From an uncultured Flavobacteriales bacterium (GTDB lineage Bacteria > Bacteroidota > Bacteroidia > Flavobacteriales_G > Salibacteraceae), in contig CAJXZP010000006.1 of NCBI GenBank assembly GCA_913062955.1, positions 1 through 64,000 on the forward strand: a stretch of 64,000 bases of DNA. Reading direction: 5' to 3'. Position 1 is the first letter of the stretch. Each line of letters opens with the position of its first letter. Of the stretch, positions 36,572-44,717 are shown piece by piece. The notes under the pieces were generated by a model, which saw only the letters and a program-made list of their open reading frames with translations, did not search any database and was not told the origin of the DNA. The position numbers and the translations under genes were made by a program.

Positions 36572-38758
36572 TTGGAGCAGTCTACCACCATTTTATTCCT
36601 AACACCACCGTTCACACAATTGAACACCCCCTACCCGGCTACGGCCTATTTAAAGGGTTTTTTCAATACATTGAATGTATCTACCCAACAAATTGATTTA
36701 GGATTAGACGTCACCTTACGCATATTTTCAAAATCGGGGTACACATCCATTTTTGAAATTTTAGATACCCACGAAATTGATTTATCAGAGAACGCCAATC
36801 GTATCTATACCTTAGCTACCAGTTATCAAAGTACCATTGATGCGGTTATTTCCTTTCTGCAAGGAAATAACCCAACATTAGCCCATAGTATTGTTACCCG
36901 TTCCTACCTACCCGAAGCTTCTCGATTTAGCCATTTAGAAGACCTGGATTGGGCTTTTGGCGATTTGGGCATACAAGACAAGGCAAAACACTTAGCAACG
37001 CTTTATCTGGAAGATATGGCGGATTTAATTATGGAAGCCATTGACCCTGATTTTGGCTTTAGTCGGTATGCGGAGAAAATTGCCATAGCAGCGAGTAATT
37101 TTGATGAAATTCATGAACTCGTAGAGTCGGAGCCCCATTTTATTGATGCCCTCATTATCGATGAACTGGAAAAAAGTCTGACACTTCATTCACCCAAAAT
37201 GGTGGCTATTTCCATTCCATTTCCAGGGAACCTATATGGCGCTTTAAAGGTTGGGCAACACATTAAAACACACTATCCCCACATTATAGTGGTTATGGGA
37301 GGAGGATATCCCAATACGGAGTTACGCTCATTGAGTGATACTCGAATGTTTAAATACACGGATTTCATAACCTTAGATGACGGAGAAGCGCCTTTATCCA
37401 TACTACTTGAACATGTGGAAGGGAAACGAAATATAAAGTCACTAAAACGTACCTTAACCGTCATAGACAACGAAGTTCAATACCTAAACGGAGCACCAGA
37501 ACCTGATTTTAATCATTGGGAAGTAGGTACTCCTGATTATACCGGACTTCAACTCAGCAGGTATATTTCAGTTATTGAAATAGCCAACCCGATGCACCGT
37601 CTTTGGAGTGATGGCCGTTGGAACAAATTAACTCTTGCTCATGGTTGTTACTGGGGGAAATGTACTTTTTGCGATATCAGCTTAGATTATATCAAGCGTT
37701 ATCAACCGGTTACGGCTTCGTACTTATGTGATCAAATAGAGACCATTATTGCACAAACAGGCGAAACAGGGTTTCATTTTGTAGATGAAGCAGCCCCACC
37801 GGCACTTTTAAGGGATTTATCCTTAGAAATTCTCAAACGAAACATGACCATTACCTGGTGGACCAATATTCGTTTTGAAAAAAGTTTTTCACCTGGATTA
37901 ACACAATTAATGAAGTTAGCAGGTTGTATCGCGGTGTCTGGAGGGTTAGAAGTGGCCTCCGATCGATTGTTAAAACTAATCAAAAAAGGAGTGAGCATCG
38001 AAAAGGTGGCTAAAGTCAACCATAGCTTCACGAAAGCAGGAATAATGGTTCATGCCTATTTGATGTACGGATTCCCTACGCAAACCAAACAAGAAACAGT
38101 GGATTCGCTAGAGGTTGTGCGGCAACTGTTTGAAGCCGGAATTATTCAATCGGCCTATTGGCATCGATTTTCTATGACTGCGCACAGTCCGGTTGGATTA
38201 AACCCAGAGGACTTTGATGTAGAACAAGTCAATCCAGAAATAGGAACATTTGCGAACAACGACCTTATCCACTCCGATCCAAAAGGTACCGACCACCAAT
38301 TGTTTAGCGAAGGCTTAAAAAAGTCATTATTTAACTTTATGCATGGGATTGGATTTGATTTCCCTTTACAAGATTGGTTTGCATTTAAAACCCCGAAAAC
38401 GAAACATCCAAAAAATGAAATTTCGAACTTCTTAAAAAACCAAGAATTCATAGAAACAACTTCAAAAAGCAAGGTGTTATGGACTGGATACCAATACGTA
38501 GCTATCTCAGTTATAAATGACAAAAAGGCATCTATACGTATTCAAACAAAATCAAAAAGCTTGGAGTTCACCCTTCCAAAGGCGCAAGCCACTTGGATTA
38601 TAGAATTAGTAAATAATGCTCATTTCTCTAACGAAACTGTGCCGACCTATGGCGAAATGGAAGCCGATTTTAATGCCAAAAATCTGGGTTATTTCCTTCT
38701 ATTTTGGAACGAACCTACCCTACTATCTCTACGTGAAAACGGATTGTTAATTTTGTAG
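36572..38758 (+). CDS. B12-binding-type radical SAM protein
   Basis: 728 residues. The N-terminal third resembles a cobalamin-binding Rossmann domain (VAISIPFPGNLYGALKVGQHIKTHYPHIIVVMGGGYP). The radical SAM cluster is C359-x4-C364-x2-C367 in GCYWGKCTFCD, one residue longer than the usual CxxxC. Then come FHFVDEAAPP, SGGLEVASDRLLKLIKKG and a long C-terminal extension. The start is a TTG at 36572; no ATG is near it in frame. Family members carry out methylations or ring changes. The partner is the radical SAM/SPASM gene upstream. Substrate unknown. Confidence 0.83.
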   Translation: MEQSTTILFLTPPFTQLNTPYPATAYLKGFFNTLNVSTQQIDLGLDVTLRIFSKSGYTSIFEILDTHEIDLSENANRIYTLATSYQSTIDAVISFLQGNNPTLAHSIVTRSYLPEASRFSHLEDLDWAFGDLGIQDKAKHLATLYLEDMADLIMEAIDPDFGFSRYAEKIAIAASNFDEIHELVESEPHFIDALIIDELEKSLTLHSPKMVAISIPFPGNLYGALKVGQHIKTHYPHIIVVMGGGYPNTELRSLSDTRMFKYTDFITLDDGEAPLSILLEHVEGKRNIKSLKRTLTVIDNEVQYLNGAPEPDFNHWEVGTPDYTGLQLSRYISVIEIANPMHRLWSDGRWNKLTLAHGCYWGKCTFCDISLDYIKRYQPVTASYLCDQIETIIAQTGETGFHFVDEAAPPALLRDLSLEILKRNMTITWWTNIRFEKSFSPGLTQLMKLAGCIAVSGGLEVASDRLLKLIKKGVSIEKVAKVNHSFTKAGIMVHAYLMYGFPTQTKQETVDSLEVVRQLFEAGIIQSAYWHRFSMTAHSPVGLNPEDFDVEQVNPEIGTFANNDLIHSDPKGTDHQLFSEGLKKSLFNFMHGIGFDFPLQDWFAFKTPKTKHPKNEISNFLKNQEFIETTSKSKVLWTGYQYVAISVINDKKASIRIQTKSKSLEFTLPKAQATWIIELVNNAHFSNETVPTYGEMEADFNAKNLGYFLLFWNEPTLLSLRENGLLIL

Positions 38759-38837
38759 TGAATAAAACCGATTTCGGATAGAACTATTCTATATAATTTT
38801 TCTTAAATTAGCCAAAGCATCACTAAAATCAATCAGT

Positions 38838-39425
38838 ATGGCGTCTAGAAACTTCTTAGATAGCATTAACTTTCAGATTACCAGTCCGAAACAGGGAACT
38901 TTATTGGTTTCTGAACCCATGCTTCCGGACCCCAACTTTTTTAGATCCGTCATATTACTGACCAAACATGACCCTTCGGGTACCGTTGGATTCGTTTTGA
39001 ACCACATTAGCGTGATAAATGTGGACAATGTACTTCCGGAGTTTACTGTAGAAGGAATCCCCATTTTCATTGGTGGCCCGATAGGAAACGACCAATTATT
39101 TTTTATTCATACCCTTGGAGAACAAATTTCAGACTCCCAGAAAATTATTGATGGTCTGTATCTTGGTGGAGACATGAGACAATTGGAATCCTTATTAATA
39201 ACTGGAATTGCCACTTCTGATCAGGTTCGTTTTTTTGTCGGTTATTCTGGCTGGGAAGAGGAGCAGTTATCGCTGGAAGTAGAAGACAATGCATGGATTG
39301 TAGCGGAAACAACCCCGCAACAGGTAATGCGCGATTCAGATGAGTATTGGAAAGAAGTAATGGCGGGATTAGGTAAGAATTTCGAGGTATTGTCACGCTT
39401 TCCATCCAATCCCGATTTAAATTAA
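38838..39425 (+). CDS. YqgE/AlgH family protein
   Basis: 195 residues with the family's opening PKQGTLLVSEPMLPDPNFFRSVILLTKHDPSGTVGFVLNH and the later FFVGYSGWEEEQLSLEVEDNAWIV. The family (UPF0301) is widespread, of known fold but uncertain role. It stands alone about 80 bases after the radical SAM pair. Confidence 0.93.
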   Translation: MASRNFLDSINFQITSPKQGTLLVSEPMLPDPNFFRSVILLTKHDPSGTVGFVLNHISVINVDNVLPEFTVEGIPIFIGGPIGNDQLFFIHTLGEQISDSQKIIDGLYLGGDMRQLESLLITGIATSDQVRFFVGYSGWEEEQLSLEVEDNAWIVAETTPQQVMRDSDEYWKEVMAGLGKNFEVLSRFPSNPDLN

Positions 39426-39572
39426 ATTTCCTTAATCCAAGTTCATTGTAACTGAGAACGGTCTGTCCCATTTTTGCGTCTTAACAAAATGGGATAAAAG
39501 GCATGCTCAAAAGGGTCATCTACCCTATTCTTTGACTATTCTTGCATCCATTGATTTATTAAAACCATTGGA

Positions 39573-40478
39573 ATGAAACATTTGTATATTGTACTATTCT
39601 TAATTTTTAGTTTTGTAGCACGTACGCAAAACTACGTAGACATCGCAAAAACACATTACGCTAACACCCCTGTAAATCAGTTTGACTCGACCACCAACGG
39701 CACACGAGTTCAGGAATATGGATTAGATTTTATTTATCCTATTCAACTAAAAAATGGAAATGCGATACTCACCGGATTCTACGCAGAAAGAATTTCGACC
39801 CACACCTCCCCTGATCACAGCAATTTAACAGCTGTGGGTACCGTTTTACTAAAAGCGGGAATTAATATAAAACACACGGATAAAATTTCCGTAACCTATA
39901 TGTTACTCCCCAAGTTATCTTCCGATTTTAAGGATTTGGGAATTAAAGATTTTCAATTAGGGGCCTTGGCATTAATGAAATACAAAAAAAGCGAAAACTT
40001 CACCTACCAGGCAGGACTGTATTACAATGGAGAGCTATTCGGTCCGTTTTTGGTTCCTATCCTAGGTTTCTATTACCTAAGTCCCAACAAAAAATTTGAG
40101 ACCAATGTCAAAATACCCGTCAGTATAGATCTTAACTATGCCATTCAACCATGGCTTAAAGGAGGGATCAATTTTGCGGCATTCGTCCGAACCTTTCATC
40201 TAAATGAGTCCTATAAGGGTAATCCTGACAATTACCTTACAAAGACCACCAATGAAATTTACGGTTACTTACAATTCGAAACCAAAAAGGGTCTAATTTT
40301 GCAAACTAAAGTAGGTTACTCCATTGGACGGAATTATCGAGTTTATGATATTGAAGACCGTGTGACATGGGGATTTTCAGCTTTTAAATTTGGAGATGAT
40401 CGCACACAATTGAATACCGATTTTTCGGACGGTATGATTTTAAAGGCTAAATTGATTTATCGATTCAGCTTGGATTAA
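39573..40478 (+). CDS. Outer-membrane beta-barrel protein, DUF6268-like
   Basis: 301 residues with a signal peptide (MKHLYIVLFLIFSFVARTQ). The opening YVDIAKTHYANTPVNQF and the strand-rich pattern through to the end (GMILKAKLIYRFSLD) match the DUF6268 group of Bacteroidota envelope proteins. The number assigned is from memory. Likely an outer-membrane protein of unknown function. Confidence 0.7.
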   Translation: MKHLYIVLFLIFSFVARTQNYVDIAKTHYANTPVNQFDSTTNGTRVQEYGLDFIYPIQLKNGNAILTGFYAERISTHTSPDHSNLTAVGTVLLKAGINIKHTDKISVTYMLLPKLSSDFKDLGIKDFQLGALALMKYKKSENFTYQAGLYYNGELFGPFLVPILGFYYLSPNKKFETNVKIPVSIDLNYAIQPWLKGGINFAAFVRTFHLNESYKGNPDNYLTKTTNEIYGYLQFETKKGLILQTKVGYSIGRNYRVYDIEDRVTWGFSAFKFGDDRTQLNTDFSDGMILKAKLIYRFSLD

Positions 40479-40499
40479 ACACACCACCAAACCAAAATT

Positions 40500-41021
40500 A
40501 TGTTACCAGAGTATTTAGAGTCATTAAAAAAGGCAGGACAAAGTAAAAAGGCCATTTTACGTCAAACCAAGCGAATGCGTAAAATGCGGAAAGGCGAAGT
40601 AGATGATTTGATTCATCCGCTTCATGAAAAAGCATTTGAAAAAGTGGATTGTTTACAATGTGCGAATTGCTGTAAAACCACAAGTCCAATTCTCACCGAA
40701 AAAGATACCAAAAGAATATCTAAACACCTCGGTATGAAAGGTGGTGATTTTGCTCAAAAGTATTTGTACTTAGATGAAGATCAGGAATATGCTCTAAAAA
40801 CCGTTCCCTGTCCTTTCCTTGGAGACGATAACTTTTGTGGGATTTACGATGTACGCCCAAGAGCCTGTAGTGATTACCCACATACCGATCAAGTAAATCA
40901 AGTTGGAATTTTACAACTCACGCAAAAAAATGCGACTATATGTCCTGCTGTGGCGGATATCTTTATTGAATTAGAAAGAGTAACCGAAGAAGTATACGGT
41001 AAGGTCAAAAGAAAAAATTAG
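40500..41021 (+). CDS. YkgJ-family cysteine cluster protein
   Basis: 173 residues with the family's Cys pattern: CLQCANCCKTTSPILTEKD, then VPCPFLGDDNFCGIYDVRPRACSDYPHT and a late Cys (ATICPAV). The family binds a metal or iron-sulfur cluster; function is not established. It is 21 bases after the DUF6268-like gene and may share its transcript. A good terminator follows at 41061. Confidence 0.9.
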   Translation: MLPEYLESLKKAGQSKKAILRQTKRMRKMRKGEVDDLIHPLHEKAFEKVDCLQCANCCKTTSPILTEKDTKRISKHLGMKGGDFAQKYLYLDEDQEYALKTVPCPFLGDDNFCGIYDVRPRACSDYPHTDQVNQVGILQLTQKNATICPAVADIFIELERVTEEVYGKVKRKN

Positions 41022-41060
41022 ACCTTCTCATCGAAAGTCACTTGAAATAGCCAAAAAAAA

Positions 41061-41088
41061 AGCCTCTCCGTGAAAGAGGCTTTTTTTT
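41061..41088 (+). terminator. Factor-independent terminator
   Basis: Stem AGCCTCT (41061-41067) and AGAGGCT (41075-41081) with a 7-base loop, followed by eight T. An A-run precedes the stem, so it could also work for transcripts from the minus strand. It ends the YkgJ-family transcript. Confidence 0.85.
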
Positions 41089-41336
41089 GGGTATAAAAAT
41101 CATTTTTTGTTGTTGAATAAGTAATCACCGTGCTTACCCTACAAGAATGATTATTTTGCCTTTGAACGACTTTCCCTAAAGAAATGAGGATATTACGTAT
41201 ATTTCTAAACCTCACTTATTGTATGGCCGTAAAACACGCTAAAGTCCCTAGAATCCAGAAGACGTAACAGTCCCTTCCCTTCCAAAAGAAAAAGTGTTCA
41301 TTCCCATTTTCAGGGAATCCAAAAAGAAGGAATAGT

Positions 41337-42842
41337 TTAGTATCTAGCTCTAATACTGGACTCTAGTTTTCTATTGTAATCATCTGTTAACCATTTTAGG
41401 TAATTAATGGTACTATTACAAATGCAATAAGAATACTTTTTGATTCGAGCGTTGGTATCATCTTTCAAATAGCGAATAAGAAACAGCGCATCAAATAAAT
41501 CATCTGCGTTTTCAACACATAATTGTGTTTGCTGCTCTACCGAACGTTCTAATGCTACTTTAGGACGTAAACATTCGTGAATTACTTGCTTGTATTCCTT
41601 TTCAATATCAAAATCAATATTTTTAGATTTACTAAAATGCTTTCGAACACTCTCTGGCATTTCGTACATGAAACTTCTTTGAATATCATCATCATTCAAA
41701 ATATTGTTCAAATACTGTAAGGGAGATCTGAAAATTCGTTGCCAATCCAAAGGCGCCCCCCATAAACCAAAACGAGCTACATTATTCCCTAAATCAATCA
41801 CTTGAAACTCCTGTACACCAGGAAGAATACGAGACCCCCTACCAATCATTTGATAATATAGGGTTAATGATTTAGTCGCTCTATTTAAAATAATGGTTTC
41901 TACGGTTGGTTCATCAAATCCCGTAGTTAAAATCCCTACAGAGCTTAATACGGCATTGGGCGTGACCTTAAACCAATGAATAATATCCTTACGTTCTTGT
42001 CCATTATGCGTATTATCCAAATGTCGAACGTCATAGCCCGCATGTCTGAAGGTCTCTAATACGTGCTTGGAAGTTTGGATTCCATTATTGAAAATCAAGG
42101 TTTTTTTACCTAAAGATTTCTCTTCATAAATGTTCAATAACTTCTCTTGCATAATAAAGTTACCATACAGTCTTTCGGAGGAAGCCACGGTATAATCCCC
42201 ATTTGCTCCAATTTTCAGAGAACTCAAATTCACTTGCAATGTAGTAGTAACAGCATTAGCCAAGTATTTCGCCTTAATCAAACCCGAAATAGACTCTCCC
42301 ACAAACAATTCATCATAATTGTCCTTCATAGGAAGTTTCATATTGGAACTCAACGGGGTAGCTGTTACTCCAAGAATAGACGCATGTTCAAAATACTTAA
42401 ACAGCTTTCTAAAGGAGTTATAATGGGCCTCATCAATAATCACCAATCCAATGTTATCTACATTGGTTTCGTTATCTCTTAATCGATTATTTAACGTTTC
42501 CACCATAGCCACAAACGACACATACTCCTCTTCAAAAGGAATATGCTTCACCTTGCTATCAATAATCATATTGGAGACGTCAAAATCGTCTAACATTCTG
42601 GATGTCTGTGCACACAGCTCAATACGGTGAGTTAGAATAAGAACCTTCTTTTTCTTTTCCTCAATAAAACGTTTTGCAATTTCCGAGAAAATCACCGTTT
42701 TCCCACCTCCTGTTGGTAATTGATAGAGTAAATTAAACCCATCCTCCTCATCATTCAGTTTACCAATGATATGATCAATGGCACCCTGTTGATATGGATA
42801 TAATCGTTTTATTGCTTTTTCCTCTAAAACCGTTACCGACAT
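41337..42842 (-). CDS. DEAD/DEAH-box (SSL2-like) helicase
   Basis: 501 residues of superfamily 2. Walker A PTGGGKT (43-49), DEAH box in LVIIDEAHYNS, motif III VTATPLSS, and motifs V/VI at SVGILTTGFDEP and YYQMIGRGSR. It is a compact helicase with a C-terminal extension of about 130 residues that I do not recognise. Such stand-alone helicases act on DNA or RNA in repair or in restriction-like settings. No nuclease or methylase gene is beside it, so a defence role is not shown. Confidence 0.88.
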   Translation of the reverse strand: MSVTVLEEKAIKRLYPYQQGAIDHIIGKLNDEEDGFNLLYQLPTGGGKTVIFSEIAKRFIEEKKKKVLILTHRIELCAQTSRMLDDFDVSNMIIDSKVKHIPFEEEYVSFVAMVETLNNRLRDNETNVDNIGLVIIDEAHYNSFRKLFKYFEHASILGVTATPLSSNMKLPMKDNYDELFVGESISGLIKAKYLANAVTTTLQVNLSSLKIGANGDYTVASSERLYGNFIMQEKLLNIYEEKSLGKKTLIFNNGIQTSKHVLETFRHAGYDVRHLDNTHNGQERKDIIHWFKVTPNAVLSSVGILTTGFDEPTVETIILNRATKSLTLYYQMIGRGSRILPGVQEFQVIDLGNNVARFGLWGAPLDWQRIFRSPLQYLNNILNDDDIQRSFMYEMPESVRKHFSKSKNIDFDIEKEYKQVIHECLRPKVALERSVEQQTQLCVENADDLFDALFLIRYLKDDTNARIKKYSYCICNSTINYLKWLTDDYNRKLESSIRARY

Positions 42843-43056
42843 ACTTAAAATTTTCTACGAATAAAAGGTGGCAAAGGTAAGGAATCTATTAAGTTTTTTA
42901 ATAAAACTATTCAATGTTTTAAACAGTTTGGTTAACATTAACATTTTTTTCGTTCTGGACCGTTTAAACATTCTGATACTCAAAAAAATGGGGGGCAACA
43001 AAAATCTAAAGATTTGTGGTTTAAACCGCCATAATCCTTCAAAACCCTTGCAATAA

Positions 43057-43072
43057 TCAGTTGGCCAACTGA
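43057..43072. promoter_or_regulatory. 16-bp perfect palindrome upstream of tnaA
   Basis: TCAGTTGGCCAACTGA is a perfect palindrome that ends 33 bases before the -7 box of tnaA. Its position suits a dimeric activator or repressor. It is the only such long palindrome in the 280 bases between the helicase and tnaA. Confidence 0.5.
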
Positions 43073-43105
43073 CCTAAATCATAAAAAGCCTCCTACTTCC
43101 CTATT

Positions 43106-43113
43106 TATATTTG
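43106..43113 (+). promoter_or_regulatory. Bacteroidota -7 promoter box of tnaA
   Basis: TATATTTG fits TAnnTTTG and lies 13 bases before the ATG. No clear TTTG stands at the -33 position; the palindrome at 43057-43072 lies just upstream, which would suit an activated promoter. Confidence 0.5.
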
Positions 43114-43126
43114 GTGCAAAAAAAAG

Positions 43127-44506
43127 ATGACCATCAAAACTATTATCGAGCCATTTAAAATAAAAATGGTAGAACCCATACGTATGAGTTCTGAAGAAGA
43201 AAGAATGGAATATTTAGAAATAGCCCGAAACAACCCGTTTCTGTTACATTCCGAAAATGTTATTATTGATTTGCTCACCGATAGCGGCACTTCGGCTATG
43301 AGCGCCAAACAATGGGCTGGAGTAATGGAAGGGGACGAATCTTATGCGGGCTCACGCTCTTGGTTAAAAATGGAAGCCGAAATTAGAGAACAAACCGGTT
43401 GTGAATATATTCTACCAACTCATCAGGGTAGAGCTGGAGAACGTATTTTATATGGCCATTTAGGAGGTGCAGGTACCATTTTTATCAGTAACACCCATTT
43501 TGATACTACACGAGCAAATATTGAATTTTCCGGATCTAGCGCTATTGACATTCCTATAGCAGAGGGTAAAGAACCGTCTTTAGAATATCCATTTAAAGGA
43601 AATATGGATACGGAAAAGTTGGAAGAATTAATTACCCACCACATGCCTCAAAATATTGGGGCTGTCATATTGACCGTCACCAATAATAGTGGTGGTGGAC
43701 AGCCGGTGAGTATGGCCAACGCCAAAGCGGTAGGTGAAATATGTAAAAAGCACGATGTTCTTTTTATAATGGATTCCTGTAGAATTGCTGAAAACGCCTA
43801 TTTTATTAAACATAGGGAGAAAGAATTTGAAAACCATACCTATAAGGATATTGCCAAAGAAATGTACCGTTTAACGGATGGAGCCGTTATGAGTTTAAAA
43901 AAAGATGGCTTGGTCAACATGGGTGGTTTTATAGCTTTAAAAGACCCCGAACTTGCAGAAGCATGCAAAAACCTACTCATCATTACCGAAGGGTTTGCCA
44001 CTTACGGTGGACTATCTGGAAGAGATATGGAAGCCATAGCCCAAGGTTTAAAAGAAGTATTCAGACCCGACTATTTAAGGTACCGAATAAAAAGCACGGG
44101 TTTTTTAGGCGATAATTTACATAAAATGGGCGTTCCTATTATGCGCCCCACAGGAGGACATGCTGTTTATATTGACGCCAAGGCCTTTTACTCACATCTC
44201 CCGGTAGATCAATACCCCGGGCAGGCATTAGTACTTGATTTATATAAAAAGGGAGGGATCAGAGCCGTAGAAATTGGGTCTGTTATGTTTGGCACCTACG
44301 ATGCGAACGGAAAATTAATACCCTCCCCAATGGAATTGGTTCGATTAGCTATGCCCAGACGAGTATATACCCAAAGTCATGTGGAATATATACTGGAGGT
44401 GTTCCAAGAGCTCATCCGCGAAAAAGACAACGCCAAAGGGGTTCGGATTGTAAAAGAACCCAAATTCTTAAGACATTTCACGGCACATTTTGAAGTCATG
44501 GGATAA
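43127..44506 (+). CDS. tnaA: Tryptophanase (beta-eliminating lyase)
   Basis: 459 residues, PLP-dependent. The PLP lysine is in MSLKKDGLVNMGG (K258/K259, the second by analogy). Two specificity positions point to tryptophanase rather than tyrosine phenol-lyase: Asp126 in FDTTR (Thr in tyrosine phenol-lyase) and Ile383 in AVEIGS (Arg381 in tyrosine phenol-lyase). Elsewhere several stretches look more like tyrosine phenol-lyase (MSAKQWAGVMEGDESYAGS, TYGGLSGRDMEAIAQGL). Predicted reaction: L-tryptophan to indole, pyruvate and ammonia. No tnaC leader or tnaB permease gene is seen. Confidence 0.88.
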   Translation: MTIKTIIEPFKIKMVEPIRMSSEEERMEYLEIARNNPFLLHSENVIIDLLTDSGTSAMSAKQWAGVMEGDESYAGSRSWLKMEAEIREQTGCEYILPTHQGRAGERILYGHLGGAGTIFISNTHFDTTRANIEFSGSSAIDIPIAEGKEPSLEYPFKGNMDTEKLEELITHHMPQNIGAVILTVTNNSGGGQPVSMANAKAVGEICKKHDVLFIMDSCRIAENAYFIKHREKEFENHTYKDIAKEMYRLTDGAVMSLKKDGLVNMGGFIALKDPELAEACKNLLIITEGFATYGGLSGRDMEAIAQGLKEVFRPDYLRYRIKSTGFLGDNLHKMGVPIMRPTGGHAVYIDAKAFYSHLPVDQYPGQALVLDLYKKGGIRAVEIGSVMFGTYDANGKLIPSPMELVRLAMPRRVYTQSHVEYILEVFQELIREKDNAKGVRIVKEPKFLRHFTAHFEVMG

Positions 44507-44670
44507 TTTGTACTCAAAATGAAACTTTCTGTTCCAAATTACGTTTGATTAGGAGTAAAGGAGAAAGCGATTTCCCCTACGCCACCACAGAAGTTCATTA
44601 ATGAACTACAAATCAACACGTATTTCAAAGCTTATCCATTTAGGATGCGCTTTTTTTAAAACAAAAAAAA

Positions 44671-44697
44671 GCCAAGGAATGCTATTCCTTGGCTTTT
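44671..44697. terminator. Bidirectional terminator between tnaA and recQ
   Basis: A perfect 10-bp stem, GCCAAGGAAT (44671-44680) and ATTCCTTGGC (44684-44693), with a 3-base loop. It has T5 after it and an A-run before it, so it can serve both convergent genes. Confidence 0.85.
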
Positions 44698-44717
44698 TAA
44701 AACTCTAATTTATTTCC

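Noticed and set aside
41337..42842. Helicase as part of a restriction or other defence system
   Set aside because: No methylase, nuclease or other defence partner is adjacent; neighbours are housekeeping genes.
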